In this document: positions 29,214 through 43,125 of the stretch, piece by piece
How the letters are laid out: each line of letters starts with the position of its first letter
Numbering within the stretch: position 1 is the first letter of the stretch
NCBI RefSeq assembly: GCF_000686805.1
Contig: NZ_KK366019.1
Coordinates: 120,470 to 184,469 of the forward strand
Source: Bacillus sp. UNC41MFS5
GTDB taxonomy: Bacteria > Bacillota > Bacilli > Bacillales_B > DSM-18226
Length of the DNA stretch: 64,000 bases
Direction: 5' to 3'
Translations under genes and position numbers: made by a program
Notes under the pieces: model-generated
What the model saw: the letters and a program-made list of their open reading frames with translations, nothing else
Database searches by the model: none
What the model was told of the DNA's origin: nothing

Positions 29214-29249
29214 CGGGACATAATATGTCTATGGTGGACATTTTGAGAC
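29214..29249 (+). promoter_or_regulatory. CggR operator of the glycolytic operon
   Basis: CGGGAC-N6-TGTC-N4-GTGGAC-N6-AGAC reproduces the B. subtilis CggR operator layout CGGGAC-N6-TGTC-N4-CGGGAC-N6-TGTC, with the first half perfect and two mismatches in the second. It lies about 30 nt before cggR. Confidence 0.88.
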
Positions 29250-29280
29250 CAACTACATATAATAAAGGAGCATGAGATTC

Positions 29281-30303
29281 ATGCAGTCATTAATCGATAT
29301 CCAGAAAAGACTATTACCCGATCTCCTTCAAGTCCTTCAGAAGAGATATTCTATCCTAAGATATATAGGTTTTATGCAACCGGTAGGAAGAAGGAGTTTA
29401 GCGGTTAGCTTGGGATATACGGAAAGAGTCCTTCGAGGCGAAGTAGAATTCCTAAGGGAGCAAAATCTAATTTACACAAATAATGTGGGAATGAGTTTAA
29501 CGCCTGAAGGGAAAAATTTGCTCGAAGACTTAGAAGGCTTTATGCGTGAATTAAAAGGTATTGATGTGATGGAGTTGGAATTAAAGCACCGACTCGGTAT
29601 TAAAAAAGTCATCATTGTGCCAGGCGATAGTGATGAATCGCCGATGGTAAAAGGTGAACTTGGCAAGGCATGTGCGGTGTGCATGAAAAAGTTACTCGGC
29701 GGAAAAAATATCATTGCTGTTACTGGCGGTTCAACGATGGCTGCTGTCGCAGAAAGGCTTTCACCCGAGCATAACCAGAAAGAACTACTATTTGTCCCAG
29801 CAAGAGGCGGAGTAGGCGAGGATGTACACAATCAAGCAAATACGATTTGCTCGATCATGTCGAAAAACACCCATACGAAACATCGAGTGTTTTATGTACC
29901 TGACCAGGTTAGTACCGAAATTTATGAATCACTCATCAAAGAACCTGACATTCATGAGGTTTTAAAACTAATTAAATCAGCAAGCATGGTTCTTCATGGG
30001 ATTGGGGATGCTATCACAATGGCTGAGCGGCGCAAAACGAACTCTGAAGTTTTGCGTATGCTAGAAAATCAACAAGCTGTGGGTGAAGCATTTGGCTATT
30101 ATTTTAACGAACAAGGCGAAATCGTCCACAAGGTGTCAACGATTGGCCTGCAATTAGAAGATCTAGTTCACATTCCAAATGTCATCGCTGTTGCCGGCGG
30201 GGGCTCGAAGGCAAAAGCCATCAAAGCATACTTAAAACAAGCACCGGAATCAACCATTTTAATCACTGATGAGGGTGCAGCAAGAACGTTATTAAAAGGG
30301 TAA
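29281..30303 (+). CDS. cggR: Central glycolytic genes regulator CggR
   Basis: CggR (SorC/DeoR-like family) represses the gapA operon until fructose-1,6-bisphosphate binds. The 340 residues match B. subtilis. An N-terminal winged helix-turn-helix (about 20-80, with GRRSLAVSLGYTERVLRGEVEFL) is followed by a sugar-phosphate-binding domain (VTGGSTMAAVAERL near 143-156). ATG 29272 is also in frame, but it is only 2 nt from AAGGAG; ATG 29281 has normal spacing and gives the family N-terminus. Its operator lies upstream and gapA follows. Confidence 0.95.
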   Translation: MQSLIDIQKRLLPDLLQVLQKRYSILRYIGFMQPVGRRSLAVSLGYTERVLRGEVEFLREQNLIYTNNVGMSLTPEGKNLLEDLEGFMRELKGIDVMELELKHRLGIKKVIIVPGDSDESPMVKGELGKACAVCMKKLLGGKNIIAVTGGSTMAAVAERLSPEHNQKELLFVPARGGVGEDVHNQANTICSIMSKNTHTKHRVFYVPDQVSTEIYESLIKEPDIHEVLKLIKSASMVLHGIGDAITMAERRKTNSEVLRMLENQQAVGEAFGYYFNEQGEIVHKVSTIGLQLEDLVHIPNVIAVAGGGSKAKAIKAYLKQAPESTILITDEGAARTLLKG

Positions 30304-30340
30304 ATCCTTTTTAAAATAAAAAACATCCTTACCCAATTAA

Positions 30341-31363
<1,023 letters not shown>

Positions 31364-31425
31364 TATATTCGAACGGACGATGATTGGATTCCAATCATAA
31401 GAAGTTAATCATACAAAGGTTTTCC

Positions 31426-31463
31426 AAAGGGGAGCGGGGAGTATATGCCCCCCTCCCCTTTTT
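31426..31463 (+). terminator. GC-rich terminator-like hairpin between gapA and pgk
   Basis: AAAGGGGAG...GGGG pairs with CCCC...CTCCCCTTT, followed by T5. It probably lowers read-through from gapA to the downstream glycolytic genes, which fits the higher demand for gapA. Confidence 0.8.
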
Positions 31464-31505
31464 ACTGAGTTTATGCTGAATTTTCAATACTTTAGGAGGT
31501 CCTTT

Positions 31506-32690
31506 ATGAATAAGAAAACGCTCAAAGATGTTGATGTAAAAGGGAAACGTGTATTTTGCCGAGTTGATTTTAATGTTCCCATGCAGGATGGAAAAATTAC
31601 CGATGAAACGCGGATTCGTGCTGCACTTCCAACGATTCAGTATTTAGTTGATCAAGGCGCTAAAGTTATTCTAGCGAGTCACTTCGGCCGTCCAAAAGGT
31701 CAAGTCGTTGAAGAAATGCGCTTAACTCCAGTCGGTGTTAGACTATCTGAACTGCTTGGTAAAGACGTGAAGAAGGCAGATGAAGCGTATGGTGATTCTG
31801 TGAAAGCATTGATTGAAACGATGACCGAAGGCGATGTCCTGCTGCTTGAAAATGTCCGTTTCTATCCAGGTGAGGAAAAGAATGATCCAGAGTTGGCAAA
31901 ATCTTTTGCTGAATTAGCAGATGTTTATGTAAATGATGCCTTTGGTGCAGCGCACCGTGCCCATGCATCAACCGAAGGGATTGCGCATATTTTACCAGCG
32001 GTTTCCGGATTATTAATGGAAAAAGAATTAGATGTACTTGGTAAAGCACTTTCTAATCCAGAACGCCCATTTACAGCGATTATCGGTGGAGCAAAGGTAA
32101 AGGACAAGATTGGTGTTATTGAAAATCTATTAGAATTAGTCGATAACTTAATTATTGGCGGCGGACTTGCTTATACTTTCGTGAAAGCACAAGGCCACGA
32201 AGTTGGAAAATCATTGCTTGAGGCTGACAAAATTGATTTAGCAAAATCATTTATTGAAAAAGCAAAGGCAAAGGGTGTTAATTTCTATATGCCTGTAGAC
32301 GCTGTGGTTGCTGATGATTTCTCTGCTAATGCAAATACAAAGGTAGTTGCAATTGAAGAAATTCCTTCTGATTGGGAAGCACTTGATATTGGACCAAAAA
32401 CAGCTGAAATCTACCGTGACGTTATTCAAAAATCAAAACTAGTAATTTGGAATGGACCAATGGGTGTATTTGAAATTGATAAATTTGCCGGCGGAACAAA
32501 AGCAGTAGCAGAAGCACTTGCTGAAGCAGAAGGTACATATTCAGTCATTGGCGGCGGAGACTCTGCAGCAGCCGTTGAAAAATTCAATTTAGCAGATAAA
32601 ATGAGCCACATCTCCACAGGAGGCGGCGCTTCCCTAGAATTCATGGAAGGCAAAGCACTCCCAGGTGTAGTTGCATTGAACGATAAATAA
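31506..32690 (+). CDS. pgk: Phosphoglycerate kinase
   Basis: Pgk transfers phosphate from 1,3-bisphosphoglycerate to ADP. The 394 residues equal B. subtilis. N-terminal [34 protein letters not shown] and the C-terminal [12 protein letters not shown] nucleotide site with [13 protein letters not shown] are intact. An in-frame ATG at 31473 is rejected, because TAGGAGG sits before ATG 31506 and the family starts MNKKTL. A GC-rich repeat separates it from tpiA. Confidence 0.97.
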   Translation: MNKKTLKDVDVKGKRVFCRVDFNVPMQDGKITDETRIRAALPTIQYLVDQGAKVILASHFGRPKGQVVEEMRLTPVGVRLSELLGKDVKKADEAYGDSVKALIETMTEGDVLLLENVRFYPGEEKNDPELAKSFAELADVYVNDAFGAAHRAHASTEGIAHILPAVSGLLMEKELDVLGKALSNPERPFTAIIGGAKVKDKIGVIENLLELVDNLIIGGGLAYTFVKAQGHEVGKSLLEADKIDLAKSFIEKAKAKGVNFYMPVDAVVADDFSANANTKVVAIEEIPSDWEALDIGPKTAEIYRDVIQKSKLVIWNGPMGVFEIDKFAGGTKAVAEALAEAEGTYSVIGGGDSAAAVEKFNLADKMSHISTGGGASLEFMEGKALPGVVALNDK

Positions 32691-32703
32691 TTTTATTAGA
32701 TAG

Positions 32704-32873
32704 TGTGTTAAACAAGATTTTGCCACTCTGTTGGTTGGAGCGGAAGGCACGAAGACTCCTGCGGGAGTACGGGGCAGGGGAGACCCCACAGGCGCTATAA
32801 GCGCCGAGGAGGCTCCCCGGCACGCCCGCGGAAAGCGATGTGCCTGGAGCGGAAATCAACAGACAAGTTTAAT
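32704..32873. repeat. GC-rich palindromic repeat element, copy B, inside the glycolytic operon
   Basis: This copy matches the one at 21937-22122 over the whole GC-rich core (from CTCCTGCGGGAG through GGGGAGACCCC to GGCGCTATAAGCGCC and beyond) and keeps the inner inverted repeat TCTGTTGGTT / AATCAACAGA. The outer ends are more diverged than in copy A. It fills the pgk-tpiA gap and would fold strongly in the operon mRNA. Confidence 0.85.
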
Positions 32874-32880
32874 AGCATGA

Positions 32881-35188
<2,308 letters not shown>

Positions 35189-35193
35189 CTTAA

Positions 35194-36513
<1,320 letters not shown>

Positions 36514-36527
36514 TTTTGATGATAAAA

Positions 36528-36561
36528 GAAGGCGCACATTTTTGGATGTGCCCTTTTTTCT
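36528..36561 (+). terminator. Terminator of the glycolytic operon
   Basis: AAGG(C)GCACAT pairs with ATGTGCCCTT across a short T-rich loop with one bulged C, then a T tract. Confidence 0.85.
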
Positions 36562-36663
36562 TTTATTAGGCGTGAATGTCACAATAAGGACTATTGTCTT
36601 AAGCGACAAAATATGATAAGTTTAATATACTGTGAATTGTGCGACTAACAGGAGGTGGCCTTT

Positions 36664-36897
36664 ATGCATACATTTTTAGTAATCTTATTAGTGATCGTAA
36701 GTATTGGACTTATTGGTGTTGTTTTACTTCAATCTGGTAAAAGTGCTGGACTATCTGGTGCCATTTCTGGTGGTGCAGAATCTTTATTTGGTAAGCAGAA
36801 AGCACGCGGACTTGATTTGATTCTACATCGTATTACAGTTGTCTTAGCAATCTTGTTTATCTTGCTTGCTATTGCAGTGACTTACTTTAAAATTTAA
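36664..36897 (+). CDS. secG: Preprotein translocase subunit SecG
   Basis: SecG is a small accessory subunit of the SecYEG channel that aids SecA-driven export. The 77-residue protein has two membrane segments (about 3-22 and 54-76) joined by the conserved [31 protein letters not shown] loop. AGGAGG (36651-36656) places the start at ATG 36664 instead of the in-frame GTG 36655. As in B. subtilis, it precedes the carboxylesterase and rnr. Confidence 0.95.
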   Translation: MHTFLVILLVIVSIGLIGVVLLQSGKSAGLSGAISGGAESLFGKQKARGLDLILHRITVVLAILFILLAIAVTYFKI

Positions 36898-36911
36898 TCA
36901 TTCACACACAA

Positions 36912-36937
36912 ACCTGGTCCAAGTGGTCAGGTTTTTT
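36912..36937 (+). terminator. Terminator after secG
   Basis: ACCTGGTC pairs with GGTCAGGT-type complement (8 bp with G-U pairs), followed by T6. Confidence 0.85.
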
Positions 36938-37044
36938 GTTTGTTGAAAAAATTAAAATAATGAGCCGTGAGCCTATTTCTGGAATGTTCGCCATGGCTTT
37001 GCTAAAACTAAACTAAATGAATTGAAAATAAGGGAGTTTTTATG

Positions 37045-37791
37045 ATGAAAGTTGTTTTACCGAAACCATTTACTTTTGAGGGAGGAAAAAGGGCTGTCCT
37101 TCTTTTACATGGCTTTACCGGAAGCTCAGCTGATGTCCGGATGCTGGGGCGTTTTTTAGAAAAAAAGGGTTATACCTGTCATGCCCCGCACTACAAAGGC
37201 CACGGAGTACCGCCCGAAGAGCTCGTTCATACGGGTCCAGAAGATTGGTGGCAGGATGTCATTAATGGCTATGAATTTTTGAAAAATAAAGGTCACTCAG
37301 AAATCGCCGTGGCAGGATTATCCCTTGGTGGCGTATTTTCGTTGAAATTGGGATACACTGTACCTATAAAAGCGATTATACCGATGTGTGCACCGATGCA
37401 TATAAAAAGCGAAGAGGTCATGTACGAAGGAATTCTTGAATATGCTCGTGAATTTAAAAATCGTGAAGGAAAATCAAACGAGCAAATCGAAATGGAAATG
37501 AATGAGTTTAATAAAACACCAATGAAAACATTAAAAGCCTTACAGGCATTGATCGCAGATGTGCGTGAAAATGTGGATATGATTTATGCACCCACATTTG
37601 TTGTGCAGGCACGTCATGACAAAATGATTAACACCGAAAGTGCGAACATTATTTATAACGAAATCGAATCAGTCGTGAAGGAATTAAAATGGTACGAAGA
37701 ATCCGGTCATGTCATCACACTCGACAAGGAGCGGGAGCAATTACATGAGGATGTGTATACCTTTTTAGAAAAGCTAGACTGGCGCGATTAA
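37045..37791 (+). CDS. estA: Carboxylesterase (Est30/YvaK family)
   Basis: This 248-residue alpha/beta-hydrolase cleaves short-chain esters in the cytoplasm; the homologous Geobacillus Est30 is well studied. The nucleophile is Ser93 in GLSLGG; the acid lies in ARHDKM and the histidine in SGHVITLD near the C-terminus; the oxyanion hole is in LLHGFTG. Two ATG codons (37042, 37045) follow AGGGAG; the second has better spacing and the family starts MKVV. The natural substrate is unknown. It precedes rnr as in B. subtilis. Confidence 0.92.
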   Translation: MKVVLPKPFTFEGGKRAVLLLHGFTGSSADVRMLGRFLEKKGYTCHAPHYKGHGVPPEELVHTGPEDWWQDVINGYEFLKNKGHSEIAVAGLSLGGVFSLKLGYTVPIKAIIPMCAPMHIKSEEVMYEGILEYAREFKNREGKSNEQIEMEMNEFNKTPMKTLKALQALIADVRENVDMIYAPTFVVQARHDKMINTESANIIYNEIESVVKELKWYEESGHVITLDKEREQLHEDVYTFLEKLDWRD

Positions 37792-37817
37792 CAAAGTACC
37801 TACAAAGGAGGATTAGT

Positions 37818-40169
37818 TTGGAAGATAATATTCAAAAGCATATAGACAAGGTCTTACAATACATGAAGGATGAGGCCTACAAGCCATTAACTGTTCAAGA
37901 ACTGGAAACTGCCTTTGGTATCCAGGACTCAAGTGACTTTAAGGAATTTGTAAAAGCACTCGTCCAAATGGAAGAAAAGGGTCTAGTAGTCAGAACGCGC
38001 AGTAACCGCTACGGACTTCCGGAGAAAATGAACTTAATACGCGGAAAGCTGATCGGTCATGCAAAGGGGTTTGCCTTTGTCGCACCAGATGAGCCGGGAA
38101 TGGATGATATTTTCATTCCACCAAATGAAACAAACACCGCGATGCATGGAGATATCGTTTTAGCACGTGTATCTTCGGAAAGTAGTGGGCAGCGCCGGGA
38201 AGGAAGTATTATCCGCATCATTGAACGCGGAGTCCAGCAAATCGTCGGAACGTATGTGGAAAGCAAAAGCTTTGGTTTTGTGATTCCAGATGATAAGAAG
38301 TTTGCTAGTGATATTTTTATCCCAAAAGCAGCTTCTAAAGGAGCAGTTGAAGGTCATAAAGTTGTTGTAAAACTGACCACCTATCCAGAAGGGCGGAAAA
38401 GCGCAGAGGGTGAAGTCATTACCATCCTTGGCCACAAAAACGACCCGGGCGTGGACATCCTTTCAGTCATACATAAACACGGCCTGCCCATGTCTTTTCC
38501 TGATGAGGTGTTAAAACAGGCAAATGAGGTGCCTGACACCATTGATGAAAGTGAATTGGCCAATCGACGCGACCTAAGGAATGAAACGATTGTGACGATT
38601 GACGGGGCTGACGCCAAAGACTTGGATGATGCAGTCACTGTAACTAGGCTTGAAAACGGTAACTATAAGCTCGGGGTCCATATCGCTGATGTAAGCTATT
38701 ATGTCAAAGAGGGAACTCCAATTGATCTTGAGGCGGAGGAACGAGCAACGAGTGTCTATTTAGTTGACCGGGTGATCCCGATGATTCCGCATCGTTTATC
38801 AAATGGAATCTGCTCGTTAAATCCCAAAGTGGACCGTCTCGTTTTATCCTGCGAAATGGAAATTACCTCCGAGGGTGCCGTTGTTTCACATGAAATTTTT
38901 CAATCTGTGATTAAAACAACGGAGCGGATGACCTATCATGATGTGAACCTCATTTTGGCTGAAAATGATGAAGAAACACGTGCCCGGTATGAGCCGCTTG
39001 TGCCGATGTTTGAAATGATGGAAGAGTTGGCTGCCATCCTACGAAACAAGCGGATGAAGCGTGGTGCGATTGACTTTGATTTTAAGGAATCGAAGGTGCT
39101 AGTAGATGAGGAAAGCAAGCCAATCGATGTCGTTCTTCGAGAGCGGTCTGTAGCCGAAAGATTAATTGAAGAGTTTATGCTTGCAGCGAATGAAACGGTA
39201 GCAGAGCATTTTCACTGGATGGAAGTTCCGTTTATTTACCGAATCCACGAGGATCCTAAGGAAGATAAATTACGGAGATTTTTCGAGTTCATTACGAATT
39301 TCGGATATATTGTAAAAGGTACCGCAAATGATGTGCATCCAAGAGCCCTTCAAGAAATTATTGAAGAAGTTCAAGGGAAGCCGGAGGAAATGGTGATTTC
39401 AACTGTCATGCTGCGGTCGATGCAACAGGCAAAGTATGATCCGGAAAGCCTTGGGCATTTCGGATTGTCAACCGAGTTCTACACTCATTTCACTTCACCG
39501 ATTCGCCGGTATCCGGATACGATCGTGCATCGGTTAATTCGTACCTATTTAATCGAAGGAAAGCTGGATTCGACAACACAGGAAAAATGGAATGTACGCT
39601 TGCCAGAGATTGCCGATCATTCTTCAAAAATGGAGCGCCGCGCAGTAGATGCTGAGCGGGAAACCGATGAATTGAAGAAAGCGGAGTACATGGAGGACAA
39701 AATTGGCGTTGAATATGACGGGATTATTAGCTCTGTAACGAATTTTGGAATGTTTGTGGAGCTGCCAAATACGATTGAAGGCCTCGTTCATGTCAGCTAT
39801 ATGACCGATGATTACTATCGTTTTGATGAGCGTCATTTTGCGATGATTGGTGAGCGGACAGGGAATGTCTTCCGAATTGGCGACGAGATTACCGTCCGGG
39901 TAGTTAAGGTGAATAAAGACGAACGCTCCATCGATTTTGAAATTGTCGGCATGAAAGGAACGCGCCGGGAACGTGTCGAGACGGCAAAGGTTTTCCAGAC
40001 AGGCAGCGATACCAAAAAGCCGCGCCGCAATAAACAGCAAGGCGACCGTACTCAAGACCGCAATCAAAAGTCTGAAACGGGTGGCGGTCAGGGTAACAAA
40101 GCGAAAAAGAAAAGAAAATTTTACGATAATGTCCCTAAAAATAAAAGCACTAAACGAAAAAACCGATAA
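37818..40169 (+). CDS. rnr: Ribonuclease R
   Basis: RNase R is a 3'-5' exoribonuclease that degrades structured RNA and, with tmRNA/SmpB, defective mRNAs. This 783-residue protein has N-terminal winged-helix and cold-shock domains, the RNB catalytic domain with [12 protein letters not shown] (about 255-266) and the C-terminal S1 domain ([18 protein letters not shown] near 632-649) ending in a basic tail. The start is TTG 37818 behind AAAGGAGG. A 13-bp repeat motif occurs inside the frame at 38528. Its terminator is split by an insertion sequence, and smpB lies 6.5 kb away. Confidence 0.96.
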   Translation: MEDNIQKHIDKVLQYMKDEAYKPLTVQELETAFGIQDSSDFKEFVKALVQMEEKGLVVRTRSNRYGLPEKMNLIRGKLIGHAKGFAFVAPDEPGMDDIFIPPNETNTAMHGDIVLARVSSESSGQRREGSIIRIIERGVQQIVGTYVESKSFGFVIPDDKKFASDIFIPKAASKGAVEGHKVVVKLTTYPEGRKSAEGEVITILGHKNDPGVDILSVIHKHGLPMSFPDEVLKQANEVPDTIDESELANRRDLRNETIVTIDGADAKDLDDAVTVTRLENGNYKLGVHIADVSYYVKEGTPIDLEAEERATSVYLVDRVIPMIPHRLSNGICSLNPKVDRLVLSCEMEITSEGAVVSHEIFQSVIKTTERMTYHDVNLILAENDEETRARYEPLVPMFEMMEELAAILRNKRMKRGAIDFDFKESKVLVDEESKPIDVVLRERSVAERLIEEFMLAANETVAEHFHWMEVPFIYRIHEDPKEDKLRRFFEFITNFGYIVKGTANDVHPRALQEIIEEVQGKPEEMVISTVMLRSMQQAKYDPESLGHFGLSTEFYTHFTSPIRRYPDTIVHRLIRTYLIEGKLDSTTQEKWNVRLPEIADHSSKMERRAVDAERETDELKKAEYMEDKIGVEYDGIISSVTNFGMFVELPNTIEGLVHVSYMTDDYYRFDERHFAMIGERTGNVFRIGDEITVRVVKVNKDERSIDFEIVGMKGTRRERVETAKVFQTGSDTKKPRRNKQQGDRTQDRNQKSETGGGQGNKAKKKRKFYDNVPKNKSTKRKNR
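38528..38540. repeat. Inverted copy of the 13-bp repeat inside rnr
   Basis: GGTGCCTGACACC is the exact reverse complement of the intergenic element at 16311, 16343 and 51247. Here it encodes part of E-V-P-D-T-I and keeps the frame. Confidence 0.75.
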
Positions 40170-40199
40170 ATTATTACGTTTTGACTTGTTGTTGATACG

Positions 40200-40220
40200 A
40201 AAAAGAAAAACACACTAAAT
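40200..40220 (+). terminator. Left arm of the rnr terminator, cut by the IS
   Basis: AAAAAGAAAAACACAC (40200-40215) is the exact complement of 41900-41915. Before insertion the two arms were 8 nt apart. AAT at 40218-40220 is the left copy of the target duplication. Confidence 0.85.
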
Positions 40221-40265
40221 TGAACTGCACCCCGTCAAGTAGACAGTGGAAATAATAAAAATTCA

Positions 40266-41174
40266 CTAAGCGGCTTTAGCTCTATATTCCATAGGGCTGA
40301 GGCCGTTTAGTCGTTTTTGATATCTTTCATAATTATAAAATTTAATGTAATCATCTATCGCAATAGAAAGTTCCTCGAATGTCTCATACTTATGTAAATA
40401 ATACTTTTCACATTTAAGTGTTCCCCAAAAAGATTCCATTGGTCCGTTATCAATACATCTACCCACCCGGGACATACTCTGCATCATCTCAGCGGCATCT
40501 AACTTTCGCTTAAATCCATGAGAGGTGTATTGGTACCCTCGATCACTATGAATGAGTGGCTTGTCTCCATCTAAATGGGTTATTGCTTGGTCTAGCGTCT
40601 TAAAGACAAGGTTATTATTATTTGAATGTCCTAAAACATAGCTTACAATCGACCCATCATATAGATCACGAATCGCACTTAAATAAGCCTTTTTAGATTG
40701 GCCATACTTAAGTTCAGTGACATCCGTAACCCATTTTTCATTCGGTTTTTCCGCTATGAACTCACGATTGAGCACATTTTCTGCAACGTGTTGCGGAGTT
40801 GAGGGCTTATACCGTTTCTTCTTTTTCCGAATGACGCTTTCTAGGCCAGATATCTTCATTAGTCTATAAATTCGCTTATGATTGAGGTCCTCTTCGAATT
40901 TCCGGTTCATATTTAAAGTCATTTGACGGTATCCATAGATTCCATCAACTTTCTCATGAAGAGCCTTCATTTCCTTTATAATTTCTTCATTTCGAAGTTC
41001 ACGAACAGAAGGTGTGCGATTCAGCCACTTATAATAAGCAGATCGTGCAATCCCTGCAATCTCACAAAGTAAGATGATGGTAAGACCTTCTTCCTGATGT
41101 AGCTCTTGGATTGCGATATACTTATCTTCAAATCGAATTTGACTTATCTTCGCCTCCTTTCGATCTCCTCTAAC
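40266..41174 (-). CDS. IS3-family transposase OrfB (via -1 frameshift)
   Basis: This is the catalytic DDE part of the transposase. The frame is open for 302 codons from the slippage site down to 40266, without its own good start (an internal ATG at 40970 is too late). N-terminal HTH_21-like EIAGIARSAYYKW is followed by the integrase core: D in WVTDVTELKYG, D in IHSDRGYQYTS and E in GPMESFWGTLK. It is expected to be made as an OrfAB fusion by a -1 shift at AAAAAAG (plus 41174-41180). The length is normal for the IS150 group. Confidence 0.88.
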   Translation of the reverse strand, partial: VRGDRKEAKISQIRFEDKYIAIQELHQEEGLTIILLCEIAGIARSAYYKWLNRTPSVRELRNEEIIKEMKALHEKVDGIYGYRQMTLNMNRKFEEDLNHKRIYRLMKISGLESVIRKKKKRYKPSTPQHVAENVLNREFIAEKPNEKWVTDVTELKYGQSKKAYLSAIRDLYDGSIVSYVLGHSNNNNLVFKTLDQAITHLDGDKPLIHSDRGYQYTSHGFKRKLDAAEMMQSMSRVGRCIDNGPMESFWGTLKCEKYYLHKYETFEELSIAIDDYIKFYNYERYQKRLNGLSPMEYRAKAA

Positions 41175-41824
41175 TTTTTTAAGAATGCGTTCTCTGCACG
41201 TAAACGTTCATTTTCTTTTTCAAGCTTTTGCATCTCGAGTTTAACTTTCTCTTCTGGAGAAAGCTCTGCTTCTACTTTATTTTTTCCTCGCTTATCCTTA
41301 AGCGCTTCGTCTCCGCCATCTTCATACTTTTTAACCCACTGATATACTTGTTGGTACGAGACTTTAAAATCCACCGCTGCCTTCTGATAATCTTTATCGT
41401 TCTCCAGGCAATAGTGCACAATTTGTTTCTTTTCATCTAATGTGGTTGTTCTTCCTTTAGTCATAGCACTTGACCTTCCTTTAGGCGTATCATCTAATTC
41501 GCTATGACTATTATACTTTTTAATCCACTTGCGAAGGATAGAATTATCCGAGATTTCATACTTTCTTGTAATCTCCCGAAGGGAGTATTCCCCGGAGAGA
41601 TAATCCTTTATGGCAGCCAGCTTTAATTCCTTGGAATATCCCTTCCAAGTGGAGGACTCTTTTAGACCTTCCGTTCCATAATTCTCGAATTTGTATTTCC
41701 ATTCATAAATGGTGGTGTGGTTTACCTTGAAAATGGATTCAAGTTCGCTTATTGAATGCGTACCATCCTCCCACGCTTTTAATATCTTAAATTTATCTTC
41801 CGCTGAATAAGCTCTTTTAGACAT
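41144..41824 (-). CDS. IS3-family OrfA, DNA-binding helix-turn-helix protein
   Basis: This 226-residue protein has two helix-turn-helix segments (SISELESIFKVNHTTIYEWKYKF near 23-45 and YSLREITRKYEISDNSILRKWIKKY near 80-104), a third insD-like one near 150-170, and a C-terminal leucine-zipper-like coiled coil (KLEMQKLEKENERLRAENAFLKKLEE). It binds the terminal repeats and, fused with OrfB, forms the transposase. It is longer than many IS3 OrfA proteins, as in IS150 relatives. The slippery heptamer lies in its last 12 codons. Confidence 0.88.
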   Translation of the reverse strand: MSKRAYSAEDKFKILKAWEDGTHSISELESIFKVNHTTIYEWKYKFENYGTEGLKESSTWKGYSKELKLAAIKDYLSGEYSLREITRKYEISDNSILRKWIKKYNSHSELDDTPKGRSSAMTKGRTTTLDEKKQIVHYCLENDKDYQKAAVDFKVSYQQVYQWVKKYEDGGDEALKDKRGKNKVEAELSPEEKVKLEMQKLEKENERLRAENAFLKKLEEIERRRR

Positions 41825-41893
41825 TAAAAATGCTCCCCTTCAAGCAAACAGATTTTTATTTTTTAATCTGTCTACCTAAAGGGGAGCATATCA

Positions 41894-41915
41894 AATCTCG
41901 TGTGTTTTTCTTTTT
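41894..41915 (+). terminator. Right arm of the rnr terminator, cut by the IS
   Basis: AAT (41894-41896) is the right target copy. GTGTGTTTTTCTTTTT (41900-41915) pairs perfectly over 16 bp with the left arm at 40200-40215. Confidence 0.85.
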
Positions 41916-41952
41916 ATTTGAATCCACTATTAGATAAACCATTTTTTAAAAT

Positions 41953-41998
41953 AACCTGTTCTTGGGGGCCTTAAAAAAAGCCTCTTCTCGAACAGGTT
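41953..41998 (-). terminator. Probable terminator of the divergent gerB gene
   Basis: AACCTGTTC (41953-41961) and GAACAGGTT (41990-41998) form a perfect 9-bp stem with a large loop that may fold further; on the minus strand it follows the gerB stop and is followed by ATTTT. Confidence 0.65.
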
Positions 41999-42009
41999 TC
42001 TATGTTTTT

Positions 42010-43125
42010 TTAATTTTTTGCTGTTATTTTACTGAGGATTCTTTTTCGAATTAAATCTATGAACAATAAGGATAATGGGAATAAAAACCCGATTGTTATC
42101 ATAAGTGGAGTCCAAACATCGAGACTTGCTGACCGTGAATATGTAATATTTGGGTATATGACTAAAGAAAGGACAACTAAAATCATACCTAAAGGTAATG
42201 TCAACGGCCTGTAATCTTTTAAATTTAATATTTGTGCAAATCCAACTGCAGATCCAAAAAAATAAATGATCATTTTGAAATAAAGTGAAATGAACCAAAT
42301 TATTGCCAGCATTGCTTCTAAACGTTGTACAAATCCCCCTACATTAATTTTTCTAGCTAATGAATAACTTGGATACAATTGCCTTACTGAATTATCGACC
42401 CCAAGAACTAGAATACTTAAAATGGTAAAGGATAATAGCAAAATCCCTCCAATTAAATTCCCAAAAATAAAACCTTTAAAAGCCCGTTTAGGCTGATTAA
42501 TATAGGCAGGAAAAACCATTAGCAGACAGATTAGCGACAGAGAAGAAAATTGTAAATACAAGAGGGCAGTCAATATTATTGGTTTTATCCCCGTCTCCAT
42601 GACAGGCTGCATATTTTGAACTTCAATTTTAGGAGAAAGAAAAAGGATAAAAATAATAAAAAACATCATAAACCATGGAAATAGTATTTCTCCAGTTCGT
42701 GCTATTGTTTCTATTCCGAGCCGTACCCCTTGAATGATAATTAAGATAAAGAGAATATGAATCACTTCAATAGGTGTTTCGGGAATGAATTGTGTGGTCA
42801 AAAAATCTCCTAAAAAAAATAGCAGAGTTGCTGCAGCAAGGAACAAGCAACAACAAAAAATGAAAGAAATGATTTTGCCTAACCATTTTCCTAACAGTTT
42901 TTCATTTATTTCGACCAGCGTCATATTGGGAAAACGAATTCCAAGGGTGTTATACAACCACATAATCAATAATCCAATCATAATTCCAAGAATTACAGAA
43001 ATCCACGCATCTTGTTTTGCGTATGAAATTAGACCCGCAGGTGCATTTAAGATAGTACTACCGACTGTTAATAATATTACTAATATTGTAAATTGAGCTA
43101 CTGATATTTTACCGTCCTTCAGCAT
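42010..43125 (-). CDS. Spore germinant receptor subunit B (GerAB/GerKB family)
   Basis: GerB subunits are ten-helix proteins of the amino acid/polyamine/organocation fold in the inner spore membrane and bind the germinant. This protein (371 residues from the chosen start) shows the family N-terminus KISVAQFTILVILLTVGSTILNAPAG and later YLQFSSLSLICLLMVFPAY. ATG 43143 is in frame, but AAAAGGAAA precedes ATG 43125 at normal spacing. It is divergent from its C, A and D partner genes, whereas such genes are usually co-directional. The ligand cannot be told from sequence. Confidence 0.88.
   Translation of the reverse strand: MLKDGKISVAQFTILVILLTVGSTILNAPAGLISYAKQDAWISVILGIMIGLLIMWLYNTLGIRFPNMTLVEINEKLLGKWLGKIISFIFCCCLFLAAATLLFFLGDFLTTQFIPETPIEVIHILFILIIIQGVRLGIETIARTGEILFPWFMMFFIIFILFLSPKIEVQNMQPVMETGIKPIILTALLYLQFSSLSLICLLMVFPAYINQPKRAFKGFIFGNLIGGILLLSFTILSILVLGVDNSVRQLYPSYSLARKINVGGFVQRLEAMLAIIWFISLYFKMIIYFFGSAVGFAQILNLKDYRPLTLPLGMILVVLSLVIYPNITYSRSASLDVWTPLMITIGFLFPLSLLFIDLIRKRILSKITAKN

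Larger units (their letters stand above)
40221..41893 (-). mobile_element. IS3-family insertion sequence (IS150-like), 1673 bp
   Basis: The ends form imperfect terminal inverted repeats: TGAACTGCACCCC at the left and TGATATGCTCCCC read inward from the right, both followed within 10-12 nt by a GTAGACAG-type block. The flanks carry a 3-bp direct repeat AAT (40218-40220 and 41894-41896), the size expected for IS3-family targets. It encodes orfA and orfB on the minus strand with a frameshift site. Both frames are intact, so the element may be active. Confidence 0.9.
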
